Shown in pieces: positions 17,701 to 27,271 of a stretch of 64,000 bases of DNA. The stretch spans positions 241,124 through 305,123 of the forward strand of contig NZ_FRAP01000005.1 in the NCBI RefSeq assembly GCF_900142365.1, read 5' to 3'. The notes beneath the pieces are model-generated. The model had not been told where the DNA came from, ran no database searches, and saw only the letters and a program-made list of their open reading frames with translations. The DNA is from Pseudonocardia thermophila. Lineage in GTDB: Bacteria; Actinomycetota; Actinomycetes; Mycobacteriales; Pseudonocardiaceae. Position 1 is the stretch's first letter. Every line of letters starts with the position of its first letter. The translations under genes were made by a program, and so were the position numbers.

Positions 17701-18314
17701 TCCACCCCGCGGAAGAGCTCGGCCCAGCCGACCACCCGGGAGGCCACCGCGTCGAGCAGAGCGCGATCGTGTGAGATCGCGAGGACCCCGATGCGCTCCG
17801 ACCGGGCCCGGTCGAGCAGCAGGTACCAGATGCGGGCCTGCGTGAGCGCATCGAGGCTGGCGCTGATCTCGTCGGCGACGAGGTAGCGCGGACGGGCGAG
17901 GAGAGCACGCGCGAGGTTCACGCGCTGCAGCTCGCCACCGCTGACCTCGTGCGGGTACCGGTCGAGCCAGTGCTCGCCCACGAGCTCCGGATCTGGTGCG
18001 GCGTTCCGGTCAGCCTCCGCCAGCACCTCCCTGATGGTCCACCGGGGATCGACCGCGTGCTGGGGGTGTTGGAGCACGAGCTGGACCGGGTGCGGCCGGC
18101 CTGGGGCCGGTCGCGGCGGCCGACCGTCGACCTCGATGCGGCCGGCTTCGGGGGTCAGCAGCCCGGCGGCGAGCCGGCCGAGGGTGCTCTTGCCGACCCC
18201 ACTGGGACCGTGCAACCCGACGATCTCCCCGGGTTCCACGGCCAGCCGGGCACCAGCGACGACCCAAGGCGATCGGGGGCCGTAGCGGAAGCGGACACCG
18301 TCGAGCAGCAGCAT
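17676..18314 (-). CDS. Peptide/nickel-type ABC transporter ATP-binding protein (second ATPase)
   Basis: This 212-residue ATPase has Walker A GPSGVGKST, signature VSGGELQRV and Walker B RYLVADEISASLD followed by the switch His (ISHDRA). It is shorter than typical DppF proteins because the C-terminal oligopeptide-transporter extension is missing. Its start overlaps the stop of the preceding ATPase gene (TGATG on the minus strand). It is the last gene of a five-gene importer operon. The 3' end runs 25 bp into the TetR gene on the other strand. Confidence 0.88.
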   Translation of the reverse strand: MLLLDGVRFRYGPRSPWVVAGARLAVEPGEIVGLHGPSGVGKSTLGRLAAGLLTPEAGRIEVDGRPPRPAPGRPHPVQLVLQHPQHAVDPRWTIREVLAEADRNAAPDPELVGEHWLDRYPHEVSGGELQRVNLARALLARPRYLVADEISASLDALTQARIWYLLLDRARSERIGVLAISHDRALLDAVASRVVGWAELFRGVDQSAAVPA

Positions 18315-19120
18315 CAAGCCACCTCCCCGACGGCGGGCAGGCGCAGCCCGTTCGCCGGAAGGGCCCGCCAGAGGGCCCGTGTGTAGGGGTGGCGCAACCG
18401 TTCCCCATCCCCGGTGAAGTCCTGCGGTGCGGCCACGTCCACCGTCCGGCCCTCCTCGCAGATGACGATCCGGTCGCTCACCGGGAGGGCGGCCACCAGG
18501 TCGTGGGTGATCAGGACGACGCCGCAACCGTCGTCCGCGCGGGCCCGCAGCTCGTCGAGCACCGCTTCGGCGCTCTCCTGCTGGAGCCCGGGTGTCGGCT
18601 CGTCGGCGATGATGATCCGCGGCCTGCCCAGCAACGCCATCGCCACGAGGACCCGCCGGGCCATGCCCCCGGACAGCTCGTGGGGGTAGCGACCGAGCAC
18701 CTCGGCGCCGAGGCCGCGCCGGTGCAGGGCGCTGGCCGCGGCCGCGGCCGGATCCGCCAACCCGGCGAGCCGAGCGGCCCGGCGGATCTGGCGACCGACC
18801 GGGGCGACCGGATCGAGGTAGGTCACGGACTGCGGGAGCAGGACGACGTCCCGCCCGGCGAACCGCCTGCGGTCCGCCGGGGCCGCCTCGAACCCGTCGA
18901 CCACGACGCGGCCGCTCTCCACGGCGTTGGGCGGTAGCAGGCCGAGCACGGCGTGGGCGAGCAGGCTCTTGCCCGCCCCGCTGGCACCGACGAGGGCGAC
19001 GACCTCGCCCGGGGCGACGTCGAGATCCATGCCGGCCAGGCCTGGGACGACCCGGCGCCGCAGTCCTCGTTCGTACTGGACGAACGAGACGGTGAGGTCC
19101 TCGATCTGCAGTCGGGTCAT
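18314..19120 (-). CDS. Peptide/nickel-type ABC transporter ATP-binding protein (first ATPase)
   Basis: This 268-residue ATPase has Walker A GASGAGKS, the Q-loop in LLPQSVTYLDP, signature LSGGMARRV and Walker B RIIIADEPTPGLQ with switch His in LITHD. The C-terminal piece HPYTRALWRALP is the hallmark of DppD/OppD-type proteins. It is coupled at both ends to neighbouring operon genes by 1-4 nt overlaps. It would pair with the shorter ATPase as a heterodimeric engine. Confidence 0.9.
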   Translation of the reverse strand: MTRLQIEDLTVSFVQYERGLRRRVVPGLAGMDLDVAPGEVVALVGASGAGKSLLAHAVLGLLPPNAVESGRVVVDGFEAAPADRRRFAGRDVVLLPQSVTYLDPVAPVGRQIRRAARLAGLADPAAAAASALHRRGLGAEVLGRYPHELSGGMARRVLVAMALLGRPRIIIADEPTPGLQQESAEAVLDELRARADDGCGVVLITHDLVAALPVSDRIVICEEGRTVDVAAPQDFTGDGERLRHPYTRALWRALPANGLRLPAVGEVA

Positions 19121-19977
19121 AGGTGGACGCTCCTCGGGTCGACCAGCGCACGGGCGTTCTCCCCGATCGTGTCGACGAGCTTGACGACGATCAGCAGGCA
19201 GAGCCCGGGCAACAGCGCCAGCCACCACGCGCCGGCGGTGAGGTACCGCATGGACTCGGCAAGCAGGACGCCGATCGAGGGCTCGGCCGGGTCGACGCCG
19301 AGGCCGAGGAACGACAGCGCGGCCTCGTGGAGGATGGCGTGCGGGAACAGCAGGACCGTGCCGACCACGACGTGCCCGAGCAGGTGCCGGGCGAGGTGGC
19401 CGGCCGCGATCGCCGGCGCGCTGCTGCCGAGGCCGCGCGCGATCGCGACGTAGTCCGAGCCGACCACCTGCCGGGCCTGGCCGCGCAGCACCCGGGTCAG
19501 GGTCGGCCAGTGGGTCAGCGCCACGGCGACCACCACCGCGTGGGTGCCACCGCCGAGCGCGAAGGCCAGCAGGATGAGCAGCACCAGGTGCGGCAGGGCC
19601 AGGAAGGCGTCCACCAGCCAGCAGACGATCCGGTCGACGATCCCGCCGAACACCGCCGCAGCGCAGGCGAGCACCACCGCGATCGCGGCGGAGACCAGCG
19701 CAGCGAGCGTGCCGACCACCAGGGACAGCCGCAGGCCGGCCAGCGTGCGGGCCAGCACGTCGCGGCCCAGCCGGTCGGTGCCGAACGGGTGCCCCCACGA
19801 TGGGGCCAGGTTGCGCTCGGTCAGCGAGGTCGCCTGGGCAGTGTCGACCGCTGCCGTGCCCGCGACGACCACGGCCGCCACCACGACGAGCGCGGAGGCG
19901 ATCCACCAGAGCGTCCGTCGTCTGCGGTCAGGCAGCCGCAGCGCCGCCCCGGACACGACCGTCTCTGCGGTGGTCAT
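19117..19977 (-). CDS. ABC transporter permease (DppC-like)
   Basis: This 286-residue permease has an N-terminal transmembrane helix, a periplasmic segment with APSWGHPFGTDRLGRDVLART (the DppC/OppC signature) and the EAA loop ending in EAALSFLGLGVDPAEPSIG. Five to six membrane segments follow the BPD_transp_1 plan. It overlaps both neighbours by 4 nt. It forms the heterodimeric channel with the following DppB-like protein. Confidence 0.92.
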   Translation of the reverse strand: MTTAETVVSGAALRLPDRRRRTLWWIASALVVVAAVVVAGTAAVDTAQATSLTERNLAPSWGHPFGTDRLGRDVLARTLAGLRLSLVVGTLAALVSAAIAVVLACAAAVFGGIVDRIVCWLVDAFLALPHLVLLILLAFALGGGTHAVVVAVALTHWPTLTRVLRGQARQVVGSDYVAIARGLGSSAPAIAAGHLARHLLGHVVVGTVLLFPHAILHEAALSFLGLGVDPAEPSIGVLLAESMRYLTAGAWWLALLPGLCLLIVVKLVDTIGENARALVDPRSVHL

Positions 19978-21020
19978 GCCGCCTCCTCGGCGAGCGCGCG
20001 GGCGCGGACACCCCGCCCTGCCGTGAGCCGCGGCCTGCGCACCCGCGGATCGACCCAGGCGTGGACGAGGTCACCCAGCTGATTGCCCACGAACACGAAC
20101 ACGGTGGTGAAGAGGGCGATCCCGAGCAGCAGCGGCACGTCCTGCGCGAGCGCCGCCTGCGTCGTGGCGGCCCCGAGCCCCGGATAGGAGAAGACCTGCT
20201 CGGCCAACACCGAGCCGCCGAAGAGCTCCCCCCAGGAGCTGAACTGAAGCAGCAGTGCCGGCGCCGCGGCGTTGCGCAGCACCCGGTGCAGCACCAGCCC
20301 GGACGTCGACTCGCCCTGCGCGCGGGCGAACGCGACGAAGTCGCTCTCCATCGCCTCGACGACGGCCTGCCGGGTATGCAGCACGACCGGCGCGACCCCG
20401 ACGATCGACAGCGTCACCGCGGGCAGGAGGAGGTGGTGGATCCGGTCGAGCAGGTCGACCTCGTCGGCGACGACGCCCACCGGCACCGCGCAGCACAGCG
20501 GGGTCCAGCCCAGCCACACCGAGAACACGTAGAGCAGGAGCAGACCCACCCAGAACGTCGGCGCGGACGCCAGCGTGTACGCCCACCAGGTCACGACCCG
20601 GTCGAGCGTCCGCCCGCGGTGCACGCCGGCCAGCAGACCGAGGCCGAACCCGATCACCCCGGAGAGCAGCCACGCGACCGCCATCAGGGCGAGGCTGGTG
20701 AGGAAGCGCTGCGCGATCACCTCGCCGACCGGTTGGTTGAACGTCAGCGAGTAGCCGAGGTCGCCCTGCAGCAGGTTGCCCAGCCAGGCGCCGAACCGCT
20801 CCAACGGCGGATCGTCGAACCCCCACCGTTCGGCGATCAGCGCACGCTGCTGCGGTCCGATCGCGGCGATGTCCGCCCCCACGTAGACGCTGATCGGATC
20901 GACCGGCGAGTTCACCATGAGGACGAACGACGCCACCGCCACGGCGGCCAGGAGCAGCACCAGGCGCAGGATCCGGCGCGCGATCTCGGCCAGCAGCGAA
21001 GCCAGCACAGTGGTCAGCAC
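19974..21020 (-). CDS. ABC transporter permease (DppB-like)
   Basis: This 348-residue permease shows the DppB pattern: an N-terminal membrane helix, a long periplasmic loop (NSPVDPISVYVG through LLQGDLGYSLTFNQPV) and the EAA region followed by FSSWGELFGGSVLAEQVFSYPGLG. The GTG at 21020 gives a 7-nt overlap with the binding-protein gene; a second in-frame GTG lies a few codons later. The translation upstream of this start belongs to another frame of the binding-protein gene. Confidence 0.88.
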   Translation of the reverse strand: MLTTVLASLLAEIARRILRLVLLLAAVAVASFVLMVNSPVDPISVYVGADIAAIGPQQRALIAERWGFDDPPLERFGAWLGNLLQGDLGYSLTFNQPVGEVIAQRFLTSLALMAVAWLLSGVIGFGLGLLAGVHRGRTLDRVVTWWAYTLASAPTFWVGLLLLYVFSVWLGWTPLCCAVPVGVVADEVDLLDRIHHLLLPAVTLSIVGVAPVVLHTRQAVVEAMESDFVAFARAQGESTSGLVLHRVLRNAAAPALLLQFSSWGELFGGSVLAEQVFSYPGLGAATTQAALAQDVPLLLGIALFTTVFVFVGNQLGDLVHAWVDPRVRRPRLTAGRGVRARALAEEAA

Positions 21021-22624
21021 GTCCAGCGCCAGCTCGTGATGCCCGCCGTGATCGGCCAGCCGTGGCCGTGCGGCTCGATCTGCGGGCGGCCGATGTCGAG
21101 GCACTCGTCGACGTAGTACGTGTGCTGCAGGTTGACCAGCCACGCCCACGCCGCGTCACCGGTCGGCCCGAACCCGGCACCGGTCTCGTCGGCCTGCGCG
21201 GCGCGCCAGTGCTCGATCGCCGCTTCCGGGTCGGTCGCGGCCATCGCGGCATCGAGGTGCGCGTCCACGACCGGGTTCGCGTAGAACCCCGGGTTCCAGT
21301 ACTCGATGCCCGCCTGCCGGGACGAGTAGAGGTTGTACATCTCGGTCGGGTCGTGGCTGCCCCACCCGAACAGCACCGCATCGGCGTGCATGCGGGTGTC
21401 GATGACGTCCCAGCTCACCCCCTTGGCGTCGATCCGCACACCGATCGGGCGGACCATGTCCGCGACGGCGAGCGCCAGGCCCTGGCGCAGCGTGTCCGAA
21501 GCCGGGTAGAGCAGGGTGAACTCGGCGCGCAGCCCGTTCCGCTCGCGCACGCCGTCGCCGTCGGAGTCGATCCAGCCGGCAGCGTCCAGGATCGTGGCCG
21601 CGCGGGCCGGGTCGTTGCCGGCGATCGCCGAGCGGGACTCGTACCAGGGCAGACCGTCGACCGGGCCGGTGGCGGGCGAACCGAAGCCTTCGAGCACGCC
21701 GTCGACGAGTGCCTGCCGGTCCACCGCCCAGTTCACCGCCTGCCGGATGGCCAGGTCGGACGTGACGTCGTTGCCGATGGGGAGCCCATCGGCGGTGGTC
21801 CGGCCGGTCGCGGGGACGTAGGGGAACATGATCCCCCGGTTGTCGACCGACGTGACCGGGACGAGCCGCATGCCGGGGACGGTGGCCTTCGCCAGCGACG
21901 ACGGGACGGCGGCCATCGCCACCTGCCCGGCGGCGGCTGCGGCCATCGTGGCGTCCTCGTCGGTGAACAGGAACACCACGCGCCGGAACGGCGGCCGCGG
22001 ACCGTAGTAGTCGTCGTTGCGCTCGACGATCAGCTGCTGGCCCGGGTCCCACTGCACGAGGCGGAACGGCCCCGACCCGATCGGGTTGCGGGCGTAGTCC
22101 GGCCCGTGCGCGTGCTCGGGCACGATCCCCAGCGACACCAGCCGGTTGACGAACGTGCTCTGCGGCCTGGTCAACCGCAGCTCCACGGTGTCGTCGTCGA
22201 CCGCCACCGCCTCCCGCAGTGCGGTGACGTCGGTGCGCCCGCCGCTGCGGCTCGCCGTGGTGAACGTGTAGGCGACGTCGCGAGCGGTGACCGGCGTGCC
22301 GTCGGTGAACCGGGCGTCGGTGCGGATGTCGACGGTCCACACGAGCCCGTCGTCGCTGACCGACCAGCTCGTCGCGAGGTCGGGGACGATGTTCAGGTCG
22401 GCGTCGCGGGTCAACAGCGTCGAGTGGAACAGCGGCGACCCGTAGCGACCCCAGCCCAGGGTCGGGTCGTAGCCCTCGTCGGACTCCCCGCCGATCGCCA
22501 GCCGCACCTCGTCGGGCGTTCCCTCAGCCGGAGCCGGCGCCGGCGTGCCGCAGCCGGCGACCACCACCGCCGCGGCGGCGGCCGAGGCCAGCCACCGCCC
22601 GGCGCGCACTGCACCTATTGCCAT
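21014..22624 (-). CDS. Extracellular solute-binding lipoprotein (family 5, peptide/nickel type)
   Basis: This 536-residue lipoprotein has a signal peptide with lipobox VVAGC (Cys25) and the SBP_bac_5 fold, with LATSWSVSDDGLVWTVDIR and FTDGTPVTARDVAYTF near the N-terminus and a Y-x-x-NP-shaped GFYANPVVDAHL toward the end. It captures the substrate outside the membrane for the permease-ATPase genes that follow. GGAGG sits just before the ATG. Family 5 proteins bind peptides, nickel chelates, glycosides or other compounds, so the ligand is not determined. Confidence 0.92.
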   Translation of the reverse strand: MAIGAVRAGRWLASAAAAAVVVAGCGTPAPAPAEGTPDEVRLAIGGESDEGYDPTLGWGRYGSPLFHSTLLTRDADLNIVPDLATSWSVSDDGLVWTVDIRTDARFTDGTPVTARDVAYTFTTASRSGGRTDVTALREAVAVDDDTVELRLTRPQSTFVNRLVSLGIVPEHAHGPDYARNPIGSGPFRLVQWDPGQQLIVERNDDYYGPRPPFRRVVFLFTDEDATMAAAAAGQVAMAAVPSSLAKATVPGMRLVPVTSVDNRGIMFPYVPATGRTTADGLPIGNDVTSDLAIRQAVNWAVDRQALVDGVLEGFGSPATGPVDGLPWYESRSAIAGNDPARAATILDAAGWIDSDGDGVRERNGLRAEFTLLYPASDTLRQGLALAVADMVRPIGVRIDAKGVSWDVIDTRMHADAVLFGWGSHDPTEMYNLYSSRQAGIEYWNPGFYANPVVDAHLDAAMAATDPEAAIEHWRAAQADETGAGFGPTGDAAWAWLVNLQHTYYVDECLDIGRPQIEPHGHGWPITAGITSWRWTC

Positions 22625-22802
22625 CGAACCTCCGTGATCCGCAGCGCCGCGATCTCGACCTCGAGGCATTGAAGATGCAGTTGCAAGATATTTGCAAGAG
22701 CCATCTGATGGCGCACTCTGCCATAGGACAGGTGCGCAGCAGCTACCTGCCCCGGGCCGCTCGTAGGCTGGCGCTCCGCACCCGTGTCCCGTGGAGGAAG
22801 CG
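22625..22802. promoter_or_regulatory. AT-rich divergent promoter with repeated TTGCAAGA
   Basis: The gap between the ABC importer and the CoA-transferase-family gene contains a markedly AT-richer patch. TTGCAAGA occurs twice, 11 bp apart (22681-22688 and 22692-22699), each including the palindrome TTGCAA, so the two sites fall on one face of the helix. CCATCTGATGG (palindromic apart from its central base) follows. This is a likely regulator site for one or both divergent genes. Confidence 0.45.
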
Positions 22803-24019
22803 ATGAACCGTCCGTTGGCCGGCCTGCAGGTCGTCGAGTGCGCCAGCTTCGTGGCGGGCCCGACGGGCGGGATGACGCTGGCCCAGCTGGGCGCGAACGT
22901 GATCCGCATCGACCCGATCGGCGGCAACACCGACTTCCACCGCTGGCCGGTGGTGGGCAGCGGTTCCGGCCCGGCCGACGCAGAGTCCTACTACTGGGCC
23001 TCGCTGAACAAGGGCAAGCGCTCGGTCACGATCGACATGCGCTCCGACGAGGGCCGGGAGCTGGTCCTCGCCCTGATCACCGCCCCCGGCGACGATCGCG
23101 GGGTGCTGGTGGACAACGTCGTGGGCCGCCGCTGGATGGCCAACGACGTGCTGGTCGGGCGCCGCCCCGACCTGATCCACCTGCGGGTGCAGGGCTACCC
23201 CGACGGCCGCCCCGCCGTCGACTACACCGTCAACGCCGAGGTCGGCATCCCGCAGATCACCGGCTCGGAAGAGGGCGGCGCCCCGGTCAACCACGTGCTG
23301 CCCGCCTGGGACCTGGTCACCGGGCTGACCGTGTCCACCGGGGTGCTCGCCGCGCTCTACGACCGCGCCCGCACCGGGAACGGCGCCTACATCGAGCTCG
23401 CGCTGGCCGACGTCGCCCTGGCCGGGGTGGCCAACCTCGGTTGGCTGTCCGAGGCCGTCGACCGCGGCGCCGACCGGCCCCGGCACGGCAACCACGTCTA
23501 CGGCTCGTTCGGCGTCGACTTCGCCTGCTCCGACGGCGCCCGCGTCATGGTCGTGGCGCTGACCGAGGGCCAGTGGGCGGCGCTGCGCACGGTCACCGGC
23601 ACCGAACAGGTCTTCGCCGCTCTCGAACGTGCCCTCGACGCCGACCTGACCAAGGAGTCCGAGCGCTACCGGCTGCGCGAGACCATCGCCGCGGTCCTGC
23701 GCCCGTGGTTCGCCGCTCGCGACCTCAAGCCGTCTCCGACGAACTCGACGCCGCCCGCGTGCTGTGGAGCCGCTACCGCGGCATGAGCGAGGTCGTCGAG
23801 GCGCACCGCGGCGGCCACCACCCCGTCCTGGCCGACGTGCCCATGCCCGGCGGCCACGACCTCATCACCGCCCGCTCACCCCTGCGCTTCGGCGGCGACC
23901 ACGGCCCCGCCGGCGACGTCCCCGCCCTCGGCCAGCACACCGACGAGGTCCTCGCCGAGGTCCTGGGGCTGAGCGACCCGGAGATCGGCGGCCTGCACGA
24001 CCGGGGCGTGGTCGGCTGA
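22803..24019 (+). pseudogene. Frameshifted CaiB/BaiF protein resembling 2-methylfumaryl-CoA isomerase (Mct)
   Basis: The first frame (from 22803, GGAGGAAG upstream) begins with an Mct-like pattern: FVAGPTGGMTLAQLGANVIR, DPIGG, WASLNKGKRSVTIDMR, VNHVLPAWDLVTGL. After FAARDL at about 23727-23731 this frame leaves the family. The rest (AVSDELDAARVLWSRYRGM ... LGQHTDEVLAEVLGLSD) continues in the frame beginning at 23729 and ends at 24019. Restoring one G (AAG CCG to AAG GCC GTC) reunites a full-length protein of about 405 residues. The break is either a recent mutation or a sequencing error. Mct moves CoA within C5 dicarboxylates in the 3-hydroxypropionate bicycle; other genes of that cycle are not nearby, so the true substrate may differ. 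Confidence 0.75.
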
Positions 24020-24029
24020 CGCGCCGGCC

Positions 24030-25538
24030 TCACCCGGACTTCGCCCGAGCCGGCTCGACCAACGCGCTCCGGTCGATCTCCCGCTTGAGGATCTTCCCCG
24101 ACGGCCCCTTCGGCAAGGCGTCGAGCAGCGCGAGCCGGCGCGGGTACTTGTACGGCGCCACGCGCTCGCGGATCCACGCCTGCAGCTCGGCGAGATCGAT
24201 CGTCGCGCCCTCCTTCGCGACGACGGCGGCGGCGACCTCCTCGCCGAGCCGCTCGTCGGGCACGCCGAACACCGCGGCCTCCAGGACGTCGGGGTGGGCG
24301 TAGACGACCTCCTCGACCTCGCGCGGATAGACGTTGTAGCCGCCGCGGATGATCAGGTCCTTCTTGCGGTCGACGATGAAGAAGTAGCCGTCCTCGTCCA
24401 TGCGGGCGAGGTCGCCGGTGCGCAACCAGCCGTCCGGGTCGATCGCGGCCGCCGTCGCGTCCGGGCGGTTCCAGTACCCGGCCATGACGTGGTGACCGCG
24501 GATGAGGATCTCGCCCACCTCGCCGACGGGGAGGGTGCGGCCGGCGTCGTCGGCGATCCGCATCTCGGTGCCCCACACGGCCGTGCCGATCGAGCCCGGC
24601 TGGCTGGGCCGGTCCATGTGGTTGAACGAGGCGACGGGCGAGGTCTCCGACAGGCCGTACCCCTCCAGCACGCGGGCGCCGAACTTCTCCTCGAACGCCC
24701 GCAGCACCTCGACGGGCAGCGCCGCGCCGCCGGACACGCACAGCCGCAGCGTCGCGAGCGCCTCGGCCCGGTCCTGCGCCGCCGCGAGCAGGGCGACGTA
24801 CATCGTGGGCACCCCGAGGAAGACGGTGACCGACTCCCGCTGGACCAGGTCGAGCACCTCGGCCGCGTCGAATCGGGGCACGAGCGCGACCGCGGCTCCG
24901 CGGCGCAGCGCGGCGTTGAGCGCGCAGGTCTGGCCGAACGCGTGGAACAGCGGCAGCGCGCCGAGCAGCACGTCGGTCCGTTGGAGGGCGAACAGGTCGG
25001 CCGCCACCTGGGCGTTCCACATCAGGTTGGAGTGGGTGAGCTGCGCGCCCTTCGGCCGCCCTGTGGTGCCGGAGGTGTAGAGGATCACCGCGGTGTCGGT
25101 GGGTTCCCGCTGGGCGACGTCGAGGCCGTCCACGGGCAGCGCGTCATCGGCGAGCGCCACCACCGCGCCGACGCCGGCCTGCCGCGCCCCGTCGACAGCG
25201 GCGCTGTCGGCCGCCCGCAGCACGACGAGCGCTGCGGCGCCGCTGTCGTGCAGGTGGTACTCGACCTCGCGGGCGGTCAGCAGCGGGTTCATCGGGACGA
25301 CGACCGCGCCCGCGCGCAGCACCCCGTAGTAGGCGACCGCGAACTCGACGACGTTCGGCAGCAGCACGCCCACCCGGTCGCCCGGTTCGACCCCGCAGGC
25401 CCGCAGCTGGGCGGCGAGGCGGGCGGCCCGGTCGTCGAGCTCCCGGTAGGTCACCCGGGCGCCGCCGGCGATCAGCGCGACCGCGTCGGGTGCGCGTCGA
25501 GCACCGTCCGAGAGCAGGACCGCCAGGTTCGTCCCCAT
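24030..25538 (-). CDS. Long-chain-fatty-acid-CoA ligase-like AMP-forming synthetase
   Basis: This 502-residue adenylating enzyme has the phosphate loop ILYTSGTTGRPKGAQ, adenine motif EGYGLSETSP, hinge WLRTGDLARMDEDGYFFIVDRKKD and C-terminal catalytic Lys in KGPSGKILKR. This is the pattern of FadD13/medium-chain ligases. GGAG precedes the ATG. It is convergent with the Mct-like gene, separated by only 10 bp, and lies just downstream of the polyamine-type importer on the same strand. The acid substrate is not predictable. Confidence 0.9.
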   Translation of the reverse strand: MGTNLAVLLSDGARRAPDAVALIAGGARVTYRELDDRAARLAAQLRACGVEPGDRVGVLLPNVVEFAVAYYGVLRAGAVVVPMNPLLTAREVEYHLHDSGAAALVVLRAADSAAVDGARQAGVGAVVALADDALPVDGLDVAQREPTDTAVILYTSGTTGRPKGAQLTHSNLMWNAQVAADLFALQRTDVLLGALPLFHAFGQTCALNAALRRGAAVALVPRFDAAEVLDLVQRESVTVFLGVPTMYVALLAAAQDRAEALATLRLCVSGGAALPVEVLRAFEEKFGARVLEGYGLSETSPVASFNHMDRPSQPGSIGTAVWGTEMRIADDAGRTLPVGEVGEILIRGHHVMAGYWNRPDATAAAIDPDGWLRTGDLARMDEDGYFFIVDRKKDLIIRGGYNVYPREVEEVVYAHPDVLEAAVFGVPDERLGEEVAAAVVAKEGATIDLAELQAWIRERVAPYKYPRRLALLDALPKGPSGKILKREIDRSALVEPARAKSG

Positions 25539-25574
25539 CGATGCTCCGTTCTCGAAAGACGTTCCGTTCCTCGG

Positions 25575-26381
25575 TCAGCGGCGGGTGGTCAGGCCGAACA
25601 GGCGCCCTAGCCCGAACCACCGCTCGACGGCCACCGCCGCCACGACCGGCACGACGATCAGCACCGCGCCCAGCGCCGCGATGAACGGCGCGAAGTGGTA
25701 CTCGACGTAGTGGAAGATCCGCACCGGCAGCGTCTGGGTGTCGGCGTTGGCCAGGAACAGCGCGATCCCGACGTCGTCGAACGAGACCGTGGCCGTGATG
25801 AACAGCGACGCGACGATCGCCGGGCGCGCGTGCGGCAGCGTCACGTGCCGCACCACGTACCAGGGCGACGCCCCGAGCACGGCCGCCGCCCGCTCGGCGT
25901 TGGGATCGATCGTCGCCAGCGCGGCGATCACCAGCCGCGTGGCGTACGGCAGGCAGATCACCAGGTGCCCCGCGACCAGCACCGGCAGCGACACCCCGAG
26001 CCCGAGCAGGCCGATCACCTGCAGGATCGCGACGCCGAGCACGAGGTGCGGCACGGCCAGCGGGGCGAGGAACAGCGCTTCCAGGCGCAGCGCGGCACGG
26101 GTGCGCAGTATCCGCAACCCGAGCGCCGCCAGCGTGCCCAGCGCCGTGGACACGACCGCCACGAGCACCGCGAGCTGCAGGCTGAGCACGAGCGAGTCAC
26201 GGAACTCGGTGTGGTCGAGCGCATCGGCGTAGGCGTGCAGCGACCAGCCCTGCGGCGGGAACGCCACGTAGTCGGTAGCCCCGAACGACGCCAGGACCAC
26301 CACGGCGAGCGGCAGCAGCAGGAACAGCAGGCCGACCCCGGCCAGCACCTGCGTCGTCCGTCCGGTGCCCATCGCGTTCAC
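25575..26381 (-). CDS. ABC transporter permease (PotC-like)
   Basis: This 268-residue permease of the spermidine/putrescine/thiamine class has six membrane helices and the EAA loop (AAAVLGASPWYVVRHVTLPHARPAI). The GTG at 26381 gives the operon's usual GTGA overlap with the preceding gene; an ATG three codons later is an alternative. It pairs with the PotB-like permease. Confidence 0.9.
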   Translation of the reverse strand: MNAMGTGRTTQVLAGVGLLFLLLPLAVVVLASFGATDYVAFPPQGWSLHAYADALDHTEFRDSLVLSLQLAVLVAVVSTALGTLAALGLRILRTRAALRLEALFLAPLAVPHLVLGVAILQVIGLLGLGVSLPVLVAGHLVICLPYATRLVIAALATIDPNAERAAAVLGASPWYVVRHVTLPHARPAIVASLFITATVSFDDVGIALFLANADTQTLPVRIFHYVEYHFAPFIAALGAVLIVVPVVAAVAVERWFGLGRLFGLTTRR

Positions 26382-27271
26382 CCCGTCCCCGCGCCGACGG
26401 GCCGCCGCTGCCGCGTGCGCCGCGGCCACCGGGCGAACCGGCCGATCACCACGCCGGACAGCACGACGACGGCCAGCAGCACGACGGAGAGCGCGGCGCC
26501 GGTGTTCCAGTCGAACGCCACGAAGTTGCGCTCGTAGACCAGCGCGGCGAACACCGGGTTCGCCTGCCCGCCGAGCAGCGCGGGCGTCACGTACGCGGTG
26601 CAGCCGAGCGCGAAGCCGATCATCGCGCCGGCGACCAGCCCGGGCCGCGACAGCGGCACGACGACCCGCCAGAAGATCCGCACCCGGGACGCGCCGAGCG
26701 TGTCGGCCGCGCGCAGGACGTTGGGATCGATCCGGTCGAGCGCCGGCAGCAGCCCGAGCAGAACGAACGGCACGAGCATGTGGGTCAGCCCGATGACCGT
26801 CGCGACGTCGGTGCCGATCAGCCCGAGCAGCCGACGCGGTCCGTACAGCGCGGTCAGCACAGCGGCGACCGGACCGCCCGCACCGAGCAGCACCTGCCAG
26901 CCGAACGTCCGCAGCACGACGCTGACCAGCAACGGGGTGAGCGCGGCGATCGTGCAGAACGCGCGCACCGCCCGCGACCGCGCGGTCACGATCACCATCG
27001 CGATCGGGTAGGCGACCAGCACGGCGCACGCGGTGGCGATCGCGGCGATCACGAGGGTGCGGCCGAGCACGGCGAGCACCCGGGGATCGCCGAGCACGTC
27101 GGCGTAGACCGCGAGCGTGGGCGGCCAGCCGCCGACCACTCCGGGTGCGCCGTGCACCAGCGAGTTCGCCACGATCACCAGCAGCGGCACGACCAGCATC
27201 GCGCCCAGCACGGCGACGGGCGCGGCGAGCAGGCCGACGGCCCCGGACCGCCGTGGTTCCGGCGCGCTCAC
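26378..27271 (-). CDS. ABC transporter permease (PotB-like)
   Basis: This 297-residue permease has six predicted membrane helices, the EAA loop AADTLGASRVRIFWRVVVPLSRPG and the periplasmic TFGWQVLLG segment typical of PotB/YdcU-type proteins. Start (GTG) and stop both overlap neighbouring genes by 4 nt. It is the second gene of an ATPase-permease-permease operon. Confidence 0.9.
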   Translation of the reverse strand: MSAPEPRRSGAVGLLAAPVAVLGAMLVVPLLVIVANSLVHGAPGVVGGWPPTLAVYADVLGDPRVLAVLGRTLVIAAIATACAVLVAYPIAMVIVTARSRAVRAFCTIAALTPLLVSVVLRTFGWQVLLGAGGPVAAVLTALYGPRRLLGLIGTDVATVIGLTHMLVPFVLLGLLPALDRIDPNVLRAADTLGASRVRIFWRVVVPLSRPGLVAGAMIGFALGCTAYVTPALLGGQANPVFAALVYERNFVAFDWNTGAALSVVLLAVVVLSGVVIGRFARWPRRTRQRRPVGAGTG

